The position numbers and the translations under genes are program-made. Below are positions 52,923-62,983 of a DNA stretch of 64,000 nt, in pieces. The notes under the pieces were generated by a model. The model ran no database searches. It had not been told where the DNA came from and saw nothing but the letters and a program-made list of their open reading frames with translations. The stretch comes from Chamaesiphon minutus PCC 6605 (lineage in GTDB: Bacteria > Cyanobacteriota > Cyanobacteriia > Cyanobacteriales > Chamaesiphonaceae): contig NC_019697.1 in NCBI RefSeq assembly GCF_000317145.1, forward strand, positions 6,065,889 to 6,129,888, written 5' to 3'. Numbering within the stretch: position 1 is the first letter of the stretch; every line of letters begins with the position of its first letter.

Positions 52923-53208
52923 CACCCACTTGTATCGAGTTAAATTCGATCGAGATAGATCGGGTTATCGAAAAGCTTGCTCCGCAAAGATTTGAGCTGT
53001 GGGCAATGCCTAGGCTGTTGACTCTGTACCCTTTAGCCCGTCAGGGTTCATGCAGTTTTTGTGTCGGTTGCTTTTGCGAGAGAATGGCTGTAACAGCCAT
53101 TCTCTCGCAAATAAAAATAACACAGATAATTTTCTGAGAAATCACCCAAAAACCCACAAAGTCAACAGCCTAGGCAATGCCCACCCTCCTTACCTTCCCA
53201 GCCTACAA
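52923..53208. other. Spacer holding a MITE-like element
   Basis: It is almost entirely taken by the element at 53011-53172 and its flanks. No gene is seen. Confidence 0.7.
53011..53172. mobile_element. 162-bp MITE-like element with 9-bp target duplication
   Basis: The ends are TAGGCTGTTGACT (53011-53023) and its exact complement (53160-53172). GGCAATGCC flanks both sides (53002-53010 and 53173-53181). In the centre a 19-base perfect hairpin (53073-53091 with 53093-53111) contains AATGGCTGT. Removing the element and one flank leaves GTGGGCAATGCCCACCCTCC, a common cyanobacterial repeat word. Confidence 0.85.
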
Positions 53209-53682
53209 CTAGGATTCGCGAGGAATAAATTCCCATTTACCATCGCTTGTGCGATGAAGATTCTCAAGCACTTCGGTTTCATATTCTATATATTTATCCT
53301 GAAGCCCTACTAGATATCGCATTCGGGCGACCATTTCATCATCCAAGTAAACAGGAGGATCGTATTCATCATCTCGATCGATTAACAGACCTGCAAACGA
53401 ACCAGCAGCTATCTTAGCAACATCAATATTGTCATCAAACAGAGCTTGTCGCAGCAGTGGCACACATTCTTCTATTGGCCCGTGTCCGAGAACACTAACA
53501 CAATTCTCTCGCCACTCTTGCGAACCATCTTTCCATGCTGCTTCAAGCAATTCCCAGTCTTTCTCGTGCATCATGAAGATAGAATCTATCGCTCCGTCAA
53601 AAGAGCCACGCTCGTTGAAGTAAAAATATTCATTTAGATAATCAAATGCATCAGTAGGCTCGGCTTTATCTGTATCTGTCAT
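53209..53682 (-). CDS. HEAT-like hypothetical protein
   Basis: The 157-residue acidic protein has helical segments such as EECVPLLRQALFDDNIDVAKIAAGSFAGLL that look like HEAT-type repeats, with LEAAWKDGSQEWRENCVSVLGHGP before. It resembles small immunity-type proteins, but no toxin partner is present. Function is unknown. Confidence 0.55.
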   Translation of the reverse strand: MTDTDKAEPTDAFDYLNEYFYFNERGSFDGAIDSIFMMHEKDWELLEAAWKDGSQEWRENCVSVLGHGPIEECVPLLRQALFDDNIDVAKIAAGSFAGLLIDRDDEYDPPVYLDDEMVARMRYLVGLQDKYIEYETEVLENLHRTSDGKWEFIPRES

Positions 53683-53765
53683 TATTAATATGGGTATGAA
53701 TTTCGTGAGATTTCAATTGTAATGCATACCGTAAAAATTGCACCTAATTACTTATCTGAAGACCG

Positions 53766-54083
53766 TTAGGCGTATGTCCAGCTTTTGCCCCAAGGTGGCG
53801 TGCCAATTCTTTGCCAAAAGACGATCGCGAGTCGTTCGTTTAATTCATCTAATAAATTATCATTAGCAAAATCTCGATCGACATGATTGTAAATGCCATC
53901 GGTACCAACTTCGAGTGTGTACCAGCGATCTTCGAGATCTTTTACTAGATCTACTACTCCAAAACTATCGAACAAATTTGTGGCGATTAAAGCTGCTTTG
54001 GCAACTTCGATCGCGGCTCGATCGGGTTTTTCTCCATAATTATATCTTGCACCGTTGGCATAGCTGATGCTCGAAACAAGAGT
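53766..54083 (-). pseudogene. 3' remnant of an unknown gene, 5' end lost
   Basis: The frame is open from 54083 to the stop at 53766 (105 codons) and reads as real protein, including VSSISYANGARYNYGEKPD and LVKDLEDRWYTLEVGTDGIY. There is no ATG or GTG in the first part; the only possible start is a TTG at 53975 with no ribosome site. A stop lies at 54084-54086, 80 bases before the HigB gene. It looks like the tail of a longer gene whose start was replaced when the toxin-antitoxin pair arrived. Confidence 0.6.
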
Positions 54084-54165
54084 CTACCTAAAATAAGTAC
54101 GGTAATTTGCAAACATTCAATCTCAAAATGAGATATAATTACTATATTGGGGTATTCTCAAGTAA

Positions 54166-54450
54166 ATGCACATCATCAGCCGCAAAAGACTACTGGAGTT
54201 TGCAAAAATTCATGCCGACTCAGAAACACCACTGGATACCTGGTATAGAATCGCCAAAGCAGCCGAATGGCAAAATCTCGTAGAGCTTAGAGAAGCATAT
54301 CCCTCTGCCGATTTAGTGGGTATTTATACTATCTTTAATATCAAAGGAAATCACTATCGATTGATAGGTGAAATCAACTATCGCAGTGGCACTATTTTTG
54401 TCAGAGATATCTTAACCCATGCAGAATACGATAAGGATGAATGGAAATGA
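54166..54450 (+). CDS. higB: HigB-family mRNA interferase toxin
   Basis: The 94-residue protein has MHIISRKRLLEFAKIHADSETPLDTWYRIAKAAEW and VGIYTIFNIKGNHYRLIGEINYRSGTIFVRDILTHAEYDKDEWK, which match HigB/RelE-type toxins that cleave mRNA at the ribosome. The C-terminal HAEYDKDxW is typical. The reverse-order operon (toxin first) is the HigBA pattern. Confidence 0.88.
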   Translation: MHIISRKRLLEFAKIHADSETPLDTWYRIAKAAEWQNLVELREAYPSADLVGIYTIFNIKGNHYRLIGEINYRSGTIFVRDILTHAEYDKDEWK

Positions 54451-54854
54451 CAATTGCTACATTAGATAAAGAATATGCCCAATTGTTGGCAGTCGTACAA
54501 CCAAAGGTAATCGAAACAGAAGCAGAAAATGAATTTTATTTATCAGAAGTTACTAAATTGATGCGGTTGGGTGACGCAATATCTCCAGCGCAAGAGCGGT
54601 TACTCAAACTATTGGTGAATTTGATTGAAAGTTTTGAAAGTCAACACTATCAACTTAAACCAGCTACTTCGTTGGAAATTCTAACTGAATTGGTACGCGA
54701 TCGAGGACTAAAACAGAAGGATCTCTTACTAGTATTTGGTTCTCAAGGGGTAGCTTCAGAAGTGCTTAATGGTAAGCGTGGGATTAGCAAATCTCAGGCT
54801 AAGGCACTAGGTGAATTCTTCAAGGTTTCCCCCTCACTATTTTTTGACAACTAA
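54447..54854 (+). CDS. higA: HigA-family antitoxin
   Basis: The ATG at 54447 forms an ATGA overlap with the toxin stop, so translation is coupled; an ATG at 54441 is also possible. The protein has a helical N-terminal part and an XRE-type helix-turn-helix (about 75-130: EILTELVRDRGLKQKDLLLVFGSQGVASEVLNGKRGISKSQAKALGEFF). It binds the toxin and represses the operon. Confidence 0.88.
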   Translation: MTIATLDKEYAQLLAVVQPKVIETEAENEFYLSEVTKLMRLGDAISPAQERLLKLLVNLIESFESQHYQLKPATSLEILTELVRDRGLKQKDLLLVFGSQGVASEVLNGKRGISKSQAKALGEFFKVSPSLFFDN

Positions 54855-54978
54855 CACTAACTTTATTGCATTACCAACGCTATGTTGATTCGATCGATCG
54901 GTCGCGCGATGAAATATCCGATCGACATTCTTCTTCAATCGCGATCGACTCTGCATTCAATTTTCGCTTGTCACCCCT

Positions 54979-56718
54979 TCAGCTAAACAGTCTAAATTTA
55001 ACAATCAGATTGAGGAAAAAATACAGCCACATCAATCCACATATTCCTGCGAATCCTAATAAAGTTAAAGACCATACTGGCTGAGTAGCTGTTAATAAGA
55101 TTGCCCCGATCGCACTAAATCCAGCCAAGCTAAAAGATAAGAGGTTATAAATAATTAGATACAGTCGTTGGATCGATCTATCTGCTGCTTGCGATCGAAG
55201 TGAGAGTTCGAGTTCGCGTTGCTCTAATTGTTCTTTTAAGCTGCGAATTAATAGTTTATTAGCACTAGGTTGAGTAAGTTTATATTTAATGTAACTAACT
55301 GCTTGCCTGCCAAATTTAGTAATGACGTTACCGCTTTCGGCAACTGCCACGCTTCTGATAAAAGGTTGAGCGGCAGCAACTAAATTATATTCTGGATCCA
55401 ATGTCCGCGCGATGCCATCGAGGGTGGATAGAGCTTTGAGAATAAAGCTCATTTCTGGCGACATTTTAAATGGTTGCTGGATAAACAGTGCGGTTATTTC
55501 ACTCTTAATCCGCTCGAATTCGCGCACATCTACTGGTCGTTCGGTAAAGCGTTCGAGGAGGAAGCCAATTACACGTTTAATCGGACGCATATCTTCGACG
55601 CGTTCGATCAATCCTAGTTCGATTAAATTATTAGTAACTGCATTTTCATCCTTCTTCATTACCGCCCAAAAAGTCTCGATCGTCCGCTCGGTAGAGATTT
55701 CTTTTAACTCCACCATCATGCCAAAGTCGTAGACGACTAATTTCCCGTCGGCGGCAATTGCCATGTTCCCTGGATGCGGATCGGCTTGAAAAAATCCATC
55801 TACTAATAATTGTTGGAGGTAGCAACAAATACCCAGTTGATTGATTTTTTTGGGATCGAAGCCACAGGCTTCTAAGGTAGCGCGATCGTCAATCTTGATT
55901 CCAGGTAGATAACTCATCGTCAATACCTGAGCTGTCGTGTACTTCCAGTAAATTTCCGGCACAGTTATCGACTTGTGTTCGCTAAAATTAATCCGAAATC
56001 GATCGGCATTCTGGCCTTCTTGGGTATAATCGATTTCTTGAAATAGCAGTGTAAAAAATTCTTGATAAATCGCGCGCAGTTCTGCCGATCGCTTTTTGGG
56101 CAACAAAAGTTCTACCCACCACAATAAGCGGTCGATGACCTGAAAATCTAATTCAAATAGTTGTCGCAATCCCGGACGTTGTACTTTAATTACAACATCT
56201 GTCCCCGTCCGCAATTTGGCACGATGGACCTGTCCCAAGCTCGCCGCTGCTAAGGGAATCGGATCGAAATAACTGAATAATGTTTCGATGGCTGCGCCGA
56301 GTTGGGTTTCGATAATTTCGATCGCCGCATCGACGCTAAAAGCTGGAACGCGATCTTGTAATTGACTCAGAGCCTCCGTATAAATCGGTGGAAAAAAGTC
56401 AACTCTTGTCGATAAAGATTGACCGATTTTAATAAAAGTTGGCCCCAACCCGATCGCGGTAGTAACTAATTTTTGAGCGCGCCGACGGTGATATCGCTCG
56501 TTTTTAGTTGGCAATAAAACATCTCGCAACAGCGATAGTCCCAAGGAAATCGCTGCCGTAAAGATATCGAATTGTCTGGCTAGAGGCGAATATTTGGCTC
56601 TTTGCCAGCGAAACTGCATCGCAGAAGAGTGAATCTGACGGGTAGGGGCTACCGATGGAGATAAAACGGGTAGTTGGCGTCGCGATCCAAGTCGCCGCAT
56701 AGTAACTTGCTTCCTCAA
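54979..56718 (-). CDS. UbiB/ABC1-family atypical kinase
   Basis: The 579-residue protein has the ABC1 core: [22 protein letters not shown], the alanine-rich nucleotide loop in [13 protein letters not shown], the lysine in [18 protein letters not shown] and YDFGMM. Two C-terminal membrane helices (about 520-575) anchor it. ABC1 kinases act in prenylquinone metabolism, here plastoquinone. It starts one base after the stop of the histidine kinase gene. Confidence 0.9.
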   Translation of the reverse strand: MRKQVTMRRLGSRRQLPVLSPSVAPTRQIHSSAMQFRWQRAKYSPLARQFDIFTAAISLGLSLLRDVLLPTKNERYHRRRAQKLVTTAIGLGPTFIKIGQSLSTRVDFFPPIYTEALSQLQDRVPAFSVDAAIEIIETQLGAAIETLFSYFDPIPLAAASLGQVHRAKLRTGTDVVIKVQRPGLRQLFELDFQVIDRLLWWVELLLPKKRSAELRAIYQEFFTLLFQEIDYTQEGQNADRFRINFSEHKSITVPEIYWKYTTAQVLTMSYLPGIKIDDRATLEACGFDPKKINQLGICCYLQQLLVDGFFQADPHPGNMAIAADGKLVVYDFGMMVELKEISTERTIETFWAVMKKDENAVTNNLIELGLIERVEDMRPIKRVIGFLLERFTERPVDVREFERIKSEITALFIQQPFKMSPEMSFILKALSTLDGIARTLDPEYNLVAAAQPFIRSVAVAESGNVITKFGRQAVSYIKYKLTQPSANKLLIRSLKEQLEQRELELSLRSQAADRSIQRLYLIIYNLLSFSLAGFSAIGAILLTATQPVWSLTLLGFAGICGLMWLYFFLNLIVKFRLFS

Positions 56719-56719
56719 G

Positions 56720-58753
56720 CTAGTGACGATCGAGTACGGTAGGGATGGCGATCGTGAAACTGGTTTTGGCTACCGCTGGCTGCACAATGCTACTAGTCAC
56801 GCTAATCGTCCCTTGAATGTGTTCGACCATCGATTTTACCAAAGATAAACCCAAACCCGTCCCGGCGATCGCTTGTTGAGTAATACCAGCTCCGCGCCGA
56901 AATCTGTCGAATAAATTCGGCAGATCTTCATCGGAGATCGGCTTGCTCAAGTTGGCAATCTGAAATATTATCCGCTCTGGCTCGACCGTTAGCAAGACTT
57001 CTACCATCGTATTGGGGAGGGCAAATTTCCCAGCATTGATCAGTAATTCCTCTACAATATGGTTGAAACTGTCGGCATCGGTATCGATTTGGGGCGATAC
57101 TTGTGGTAAATACAGTGCCAATTCCAGCGATTTGCTATCATCCCATCGATCGGCAACCAGCGTTGCCTGCTCGGAGATAAATTGATTGAGCGAGATCCGT
57201 TGGGGGCGATATTCTACTTGGCGGGTTTCAAATTGTTGAAATTTGAGCAGATCGTTAACGAGTTTGATTTCGCGCTGACATTGCTCGTCGAGAATATCCA
57301 AATACTGCTCGCGACGCGCCGGATCGACATCGACTTGACGCAGCATTTTGATCGCCAAAGACATGCTAGTTAGCGGCGTCCGTAACTCATGACCGATCGT
57401 ACTGATAAACTCGTCTTTGAGTTCGTTGGCTTGGCGTAATTTTTCCATGCGTTTGCGACCGACATCGTGTAACTTGGCTTGAAGTTGCAGACTGGTTTGA
57501 ACTTGGGAGGTGCGATTGGCGACTGCGTTACGTGCTTGCTTGAGAGCTTTGCGGTGAATTCTTGCCAGCGCGATTTGATAAATCTGGCACTGAAGCAGAT
57601 TTAATTCGACAGGATGCCAATGGCGAGAACGATTGGTTTGGAGCACCAGCCAGCCCCAAACGGGCTGTTTGGGCTGTCGATGGCCACTAGTGGCACCCAT
57701 GAGCGGAATCATCACCATACTCGGCAATCGATCGGCTTGAAAGATCAGTCGATCGGTTGGCGTGCCCAGATCGTTGCCATCAAAAATCGTCGGATTGGGG
57801 GCATTGGCTAAAGCTGTTTTGCAAAAGTGCGACTCCTCTAGCAAAAAAGATGATGGTAAAGGCTGACTCAGCAGATTGCCTTTGCGATTGTCGATCGTCG
57901 TGACGATCTGAATTTGAGTTGTAGTTTTGGTGGCTCCTGGCGATACTAGTGCTGGTGCTGGCGCAGTAGCTGGTTCGGCGAGCGGGCGATCCCATTCGGA
58001 GATTTCTAACGAGTCATCGGCTAAATGGGCGGCAACTAGGGTTTCGCTGTGGGCGGCTGGCTGTTTGGAAGTATCGCTAGCTTTGAGTGTTAGTACTAGT
58101 CCGCGATTTAACTTTAAGCCTTCTACCATATCAGCAACCGCAATCTCAAATAGTTTGTCGATCTGCTGGTTTTCGACAACTGCTTGAGTGAGGCGATAAT
58201 GCAATTTTGGATAAATTTGCGAAATATCTGCTTGCACCTGAAGATCGCGTTCGAGCAACCCGATGCCAATAAAATCAGCCACAACCTGAAGGACTAATTT
58301 GGCTTCTTCGTACCACTCCACCCCTTTAGTTGCCACTACCAACCCACCAATTACCTGCCCTTGCGCGCAGAGTTCAACGACCATTACCTGATAATCTGGC
58401 AATAGTGGCATCCGCCACAACATTGGCGTCGCTGCTGTTGGTAGTGGATAGTTGGTTAATTGATTAGTAATAGAGTTGGCACGATGGCTGACACAGGCAC
58501 TAGCAGCGACACGAAATACCCCTGGCGAGAGGTATTGCACGATCCAACAGCCATCTGCTGCGAAGTTGTTAGCTACCGATCGAGCTAAAAGAGGTAGCAT
58601 TTCTTGGCGATCTTCGGTAGCAGCCAGAGGCTGAACGATCTGAAGAATGCGTTGTCCGAAATAATCAATTTCGCGGGAATCCTGCATGAGTAATCGATGC
58701 GCCAGCGGCAAAGCTACGCGAACGGGTGAGCGGAGGTAGACAGACCTACCCAT
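56720..58753 (-). CDS. GAF-containing sensor histidine kinase
   Basis: The 677-residue protein has N-terminal GAF-like sensor regions (about 30-370), a HisKA dimerisation helix with the phospho-acceptor in EFISTIGHELRTPLTSMSLAIKML, and a HATPase_c domain (EELLINAGKFA, the DLFDRFRRGAGI box, GTGLGLSLVKSMVEH). No membrane segment is obvious. A start at the internal Met of MQDSREID is also possible. It is translationally coupled to the UbiB-like gene. No response regulator is adjacent. Confidence 0.88.
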   Translation of the reverse strand: MGRSVYLRSPVRVALPLAHRLLMQDSREIDYFGQRILQIVQPLAATEDRQEMLPLLARSVANNFAADGCWIVQYLSPGVFRVAASACVSHRANSITNQLTNYPLPTAATPMLWRMPLLPDYQVMVVELCAQGQVIGGLVVATKGVEWYEEAKLVLQVVADFIGIGLLERDLQVQADISQIYPKLHYRLTQAVVENQQIDKLFEIAVADMVEGLKLNRGLVLTLKASDTSKQPAAHSETLVAAHLADDSLEISEWDRPLAEPATAPAPALVSPGATKTTTQIQIVTTIDNRKGNLLSQPLPSSFLLEESHFCKTALANAPNPTIFDGNDLGTPTDRLIFQADRLPSMVMIPLMGATSGHRQPKQPVWGWLVLQTNRSRHWHPVELNLLQCQIYQIALARIHRKALKQARNAVANRTSQVQTSLQLQAKLHDVGRKRMEKLRQANELKDEFISTIGHELRTPLTSMSLAIKMLRQVDVDPARREQYLDILDEQCQREIKLVNDLLKFQQFETRQVEYRPQRISLNQFISEQATLVADRWDDSKSLELALYLPQVSPQIDTDADSFNHIVEELLINAGKFALPNTMVEVLLTVEPERIIFQIANLSKPISDEDLPNLFDRFRRGAGITQQAIAGTGLGLSLVKSMVEHIQGTISVTSSIVQPAVAKTSFTIAIPTVLDRH

Positions 58754-58874
58754 TTATTGTCCCACACTGTTCGATTTACAGATGATGGTCTAAGTAAGGA
58801 TCTATCTAACTATACCAAGTATGCCCACAGATAAAGCTGTAGTTAGTTTTTTGAACTTTTAGATTTTAAAATCG

Positions 58875-60245
58875 TTAGAGATCGGCTTGTCTGAGGGTTT
58901 TGACCCATTTGAGTCGCTTGGGTAAAATGGCCATCCGCGCGATCGCCAAGGGCATTACAATCAGCCAGTGTAATATGAACATCGATCCGATTGCCGTTTG
59001 CACTACTAATCTACCGATACTCTCGGTACGCTTTTCGGTCGCTGCGCCCAGATCTTCAGCTTGTCGATAACTACGGCGCAATCCTACCCAAATGCCCCAC
59101 AACGGCAGCGCAACCCCCAATGAAGCCGTCATTGGCAGTAATAATGGCGGATGTTTGAGCCAAAATGCCATAATAAAATCGGGAATTCCGGCAGGTGGCA
59201 GTAAATATTGAATCGATAAAAACGAGAGCAAATCGAGCGTTTTTTTAGTACCCATCCGATTGCTGGCGATCGGTTCCCAATAGTCGAGATACCGTTGAAA
59301 GCCGCCCTCTGCCCAACGGTTGCGTTGATGCCACAAGGCTTTGACAGTTGTAACTCCTTCTTCGCCGACTGGAGGATAGGGCATTAACGCGATGTCCCAA
59401 CCAGTTAAGTGCAATCTAATTGTCAGATCTAAATCGTCGGTAATTGTTTGCTCGTTCCAACCATCGCAATCTGTTAGAGCTGTACGGCGGACAAACTGAC
59501 CGTTACCGCGTAGTTCGCCGATGCCCCCGCTACTCGTTCGTTGTTGCTGGAGATAAGCGTCTAGAGCCATTTCTGCTCGCTGTCCGCGCGTGAGAAAATT
59601 AGTCTCGCTATTGGTAATCGCCTTGCGTAATTGGATCGCGCCAACTGTCTCATTCTGAAAATAAGCCAACACTCGATTCAAAAAATCGGGCGTAACTTTG
59701 GCATCGGCATCGAAGACACCGATAATCTCGCCCTGCATCAGCGCGAGTACTTGATTGAGCGCGCCCGATTTACCGCCAGAATCCCGATCCGTGCGATGTA
59801 GAACTTGCAGTTGGGGATATTTTTGAGCCAAATCGTCTAAGATTTCTGGAGTGCGATCGGTACTATTATCGTCGATCGCCCAGATCTCATAACGATCGGC
59901 TGGATAGTCCAGACTACAGAGATTTTCGACCAGATTGGCAATTACTGCGGCTTCATTCTTGGCCGCAATTGCCATTGAAATAAATGGATATGTCTGCGGC
60001 GGGATTAATATTTGCGGTGGAGCTACTTTAGTTGCCACCAATCTCAATGCCCGCCAGCAAAAGACACTGGAGATGCCCCAGGCAATTAAATATCCCCAAC
60101 TAATTAGATGTAATGCGGCAACGCCCAGCCACAACCCCCCCAAGATCGTCGCCGCTTTGAGTCGTCGATAGCCCATTCCCACAGACCAGTCGATCGGTCG
60201 CTGAGTTGGGTTTTCAATAGTTAACGGCAAGCTACGATCGGCCAT
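58875..60245 (-). CDS. mgdA: Family 2 glycosyltransferase, likely MgdA
   Basis: In this 456-residue protein, two N-terminal membrane segments (about 25-65) precede a GT2 domain with IAIDDNSTD-type motif (AIDDNSTDRT), DSGGKSGALNQ, GVFDADAKV and the acceptor motif HQRNRWAEGGFQRYLDYW. Two or more C-terminal membrane helices follow. This layout and acceptor motif resemble cyanobacterial monoglucosyldiacylglycerol synthase (Sll1377 type), the first step to galactolipids in thylakoids. The symbol is by resemblance only. Confidence 0.7.
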   Translation of the reverse strand: MADRSLPLTIENPTQRPIDWSVGMGYRRLKAATILGGLWLGVAALHLISWGYLIAWGISSVFCWRALRLVATKVAPPQILIPPQTYPFISMAIAAKNEAAVIANLVENLCSLDYPADRYEIWAIDDNSTDRTPEILDDLAQKYPQLQVLHRTDRDSGGKSGALNQVLALMQGEIIGVFDADAKVTPDFLNRVLAYFQNETVGAIQLRKAITNSETNFLTRGQRAEMALDAYLQQQRTSSGGIGELRGNGQFVRRTALTDCDGWNEQTITDDLDLTIRLHLTGWDIALMPYPPVGEEGVTTVKALWHQRNRWAEGGFQRYLDYWEPIASNRMGTKKTLDLLSFLSIQYLLPPAGIPDFIMAFWLKHPPLLLPMTASLGVALPLWGIWVGLRRSYRQAEDLGAATEKRTESIGRLVVQTAIGSMFILHWLIVMPLAIARMAILPKRLKWVKTLRQADL

Positions 60246-60485
60246 GTTGAAGGGGAGAGGAGTAAATAAATAGTAACTAATAAAAATAGAGCTAAGAGTA
60301 AACTACGCCTTGTTTAGTGCGCTCTCATGCTCTCATTTACACATCTTAACCTGACTGAGCCTGACTAGGAACAGTAAATCTCGATACTATATTGCTACTT
60401 TTTTACTTGACTTGCTATGCCGAGCTATGAATGGTGTTAACCAGCGATAACTCTGCCGCCGCTCCGCTCCAAATTGACATCGATC

Positions 60486-60737
60486 CTAGCTATCGGCTAC
60501 TGAGTCGGGATCTAATTCCCACCGATCTCGATCGCGCTGTTCGATCGTTTCCTCGATCGCGATCGGGGTATCATCATCAAAAGTAATTCCTGCCGCTGCT
60601 GCCAACTCTTCAGTGTCATTTTGACTGGGCATAGCGGTGGTACCGCCAACTGCTTCGTCGCCATTTACCTCATCGCGATAAGCATCCTCGTCATCCAGTT
60701 CTCGATCTGTTAATGAGTCTAATTGTGGGTCTTGCAT
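60486..60737 (-). CDS. Small acidic protein, DUF6335-like
   Basis: This 83-residue, strongly acidic protein has TDRELDDEDAYRDEVNGDEAVGG and the end EETIEQRDRDRWELDPDSVAD. The (E/D)RDRWELDP end fits DUF6335, a cyanobacterial group of unknown function. No membrane segment is seen. Confidence 0.65.
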   Translation of the reverse strand: MQDPQLDSLTDRELDDEDAYRDEVNGDEAVGGTTAMPSQNDTEELAAAAGITFDDDTPIAIEETIEQRDRDRWELDPDSVADS

Positions 60738-60832
60738 ATACTCATTCCTCGCAGTTTAACTGCCACTAGCTAATCCGATCGATTTAAGCATAGCTAAATC
60801 GCTAGCTAAAGTTATCTTTCTAAAGGCAGAAT

Positions 60833-61831
60833 CTAGACTAGCCCAAGTTCGCGTTTGAGGAGATTGATAGATTTAACACCGATATAGCTTTCGCTTTCGA
60901 CGACTTGGGGAATGCGGATTAAATCGTCGCCAGCAGCCTCGATCGCTTGATGGACGATGTTTAGACTGGCTTTATCACTAATGATGGTGTGAGCGCGGCG
61001 GATAGTGGCATTGAGCTTATAATTGTCCTTGGTTTGACAAGCCATCACTAATAGATCGTCGCCGCGCATACTATGTACCATCATCTCGGCGACGGCAAGA
61101 ATGCCCCCACTGAGGCTGACGATCCCGACATAACTATTTTTAGGTAGCGTTTTAACTAGAGCTAGTTCTTTTTCGTAATCTTGAAGATCGACGGGAATGA
61201 CGCGGATCGATCGAGGTGCGACGACTTCGCTAGCGGCTAATTTTGACTCGACACTGCCGATATGATAGCGACTGGTAACGATTGTCGCCGCCCTAGATTG
61301 TGCTAAGTGGGCTTCCAATTTATCCAGCGTGACTAATTGCACGGGAATTCCTAGCGATTGTTGTAATTCCTGCAACATCAATTCTCCAGCCCCAGTATCG
61401 TTTCTGGGCACTGTGACAAATACCCTAGCACTACACCGCCACCGCCAATCAATTTCGGTCAAAAATAATTCCCGCGCCTGGTTGAGCGAATAACCTTGAG
61501 CGAGCAAGGTATTAAGACTTTGGGAAACTAAATCGAGTGCAGACAGACGCGGATCGATCTGTGAATCGACGACTAGATGGTTGCTTTCATGTCCTAACGA
61601 GCGGACATAGATTCCCGAACCGGGGACGGATTCGACTAAGCCAGTATGTTCGAGTTGACTGTATACTTTACCGATCGTATTACGGTGCAATCCCGTCTGC
61701 ATCGCTAATTGGCGCGTACTCGGCAACCTATGTCCGGGCGAAAATTGGCGCGAGGCGATCGCAAACAACATTTGATCGTACAGTTGTTTCGATACGGGAA
61801 TTTCACTATCAGTTTGGATATGGAATTGCAT
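60833..61831 (-). CDS. GntR-family transcriptional regulator
   Basis: The 332-residue protein has an N-terminal winged helix (PVSKQLYDQMLFAIASRQFSPGHRLPSTRQLAMQTGLHRNTIGKVYSQLEHTGLVESVPGSGIYV) and a C-terminal region of about 230 residues unlike aminotransferase or UTRA domains. Related GntR proteins in cyanobacteria include regulators of photosystem stoichiometry. The target and ligand are unknown here. Confidence 0.85.
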   Translation of the reverse strand: MQFHIQTDSEIPVSKQLYDQMLFAIASRQFSPGHRLPSTRQLAMQTGLHRNTIGKVYSQLEHTGLVESVPGSGIYVRSLGHESNHLVVDSQIDPRLSALDLVSQSLNTLLAQGYSLNQARELFLTEIDWRWRCSARVFVTVPRNDTGAGELMLQELQQSLGIPVQLVTLDKLEAHLAQSRAATIVTSRYHIGSVESKLAASEVVAPRSIRVIPVDLQDYEKELALVKTLPKNSYVGIVSLSGGILAVAEMMVHSMRGDDLLVMACQTKDNYKLNATIRRAHTIISDKASLNIVHQAIEAAGDDLIRIPQVVESESYIGVKSINLLKRELGLV

Positions 61832-62134
61832 CGGTAAATCGGTTGACAGTTGGTAGTTGCAGCTTACGAGCCAAAGAAAACGCTAGCTCGCCAGACAGTT
61901 GCCATAAATGTTAGAGAGAAACCTCTAAACTACTGACATACTCCAAGCCGCTTCTGTCAGAAATCTATAATTTGTTCGCCTTACGTTATCAGAATACCCC
62001 GACGATCGACTCAGGTTGATATCGAGAGTATTTTACTTCCATCTATAGCAACGTCTTCAGTCAACTTCACTCTTCACTCGATCGATTCCGCATAGCAAGA
62101 CAGACGAAAATATTAACGATCGGCGTAGAGCTAA

Positions 62135-62195
62135 AGGGTACCCACAAGGGGCAACCCTACAGATGATTTGTAGGGTTGCCCCTTGTGGGTACCCT
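62135..62195. repeat. 27-bp inverted repeat hairpin (copy 2)
   Basis: Arms 62135-62161 and 62169-62195 are perfectly complementary around a 7-base loop. It matches the hairpin at 31333-31397 with one paired change. It lies just after the stop of the SpoU-type gene. Confidence 0.9.
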
Positions 62196-62203
62196 CCGTT
62201 TAT

Positions 62204-62983
62204 CTAACTCCGCTGTTGTCGGCGTACTTCATACAGCATTAGAGCCGCCGCAGTGCCAACATTTAATGATTCTACAGTCGCAGACATCGGGATCTTCACC
62301 TGTCGATCGGCCAAGGCTGCCAAATCTGGACTCAAGCCCGCACCTTCATTGCCTAATAAAATCAGTGTGGGCGATCGCAAATCGACATCCCAGTAGCTAG
62401 TCTCGGTATGAGAAGTCGTCGAAATTACCCGCACTCCTTGCTGTTGGTAACTCTTAACCAGTTCGGCAAGATTGTCACTGACGCCCATCGCCAGCCGAAA
62501 CCATTGTCCGGCTGAGGCCCGGAGTACCTTGGGATTGTCCAAATCGACGCTATCGTGACTTACCCACAAGCCATCGACACTTGCTGCCGCTGCGGTGCGG
62601 ATGATGGTGCCCAGATTGCCAGGATCTTGAATAGTTGCTAGAACGAGCGTTAAATTTGCCCGCAGCGGTGGTTTGGCAAATGCCAATCGCGGTGCTGTCG
62701 CGACGATGCCATCGGGATTGACAGTTGTCGCGATCGATTTGATGACTTCATCACCGACTAATTCTAATCGATCGCAACTGTCAGAAACGAGCGACCATAA
62801 TTCTGGATGACGCTCTTGCCAAGTAGGGGTGCAACAGACAGTCTCCAAGGGATAATTGACGGCACAAGCCTCCTGAATTAGATGAGTGCCCTCTAATAAA
62901 AATAACTGCGTTTCTCGTCGCTCTTTGGGGCTGTGGAGCTTTTTGATTTGCTTGATCAGTGGGTTTTGGGTACTGGTTAACAT
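62204..62983 (-). CDS. TrmH/SpoU-family RNA 2'-O-methyltransferase
   Basis: The ATG at 62983 is preferred; the upstream extension is not family-like. The 259-residue product has an N-terminal substrate-binding region (LIKQIKKLHSPKERRETQLFLLEGTHLIQEA) and the knotted SPOUT domain with LVLATIQDPGNLGTIIRTA (motif 1), LLGNEGAGLSPDL (motif 2) and IPMSATVESLNVGTAAALMLYEVRR (motif 3). It methylates ribose in rRNA or tRNA; target not determined. Confidence 0.88.
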   Translation of the reverse strand: MLTSTQNPLIKQIKKLHSPKERRETQLFLLEGTHLIQEACAVNYPLETVCCTPTWQERHPELWSLVSDSCDRLELVGDEVIKSIATTVNPDGIVATAPRLAFAKPPLRANLTLVLATIQDPGNLGTIIRTAAAASVDGLWVSHDSVDLDNPKVLRASAGQWFRLAMGVSDNLAELVKSYQQQGVRVISTTSHTETSYWDVDLRSPTLILLGNEGAGLSPDLAALADRQVKIPMSATVESLNVGTAAALMLYEVRRQQRS

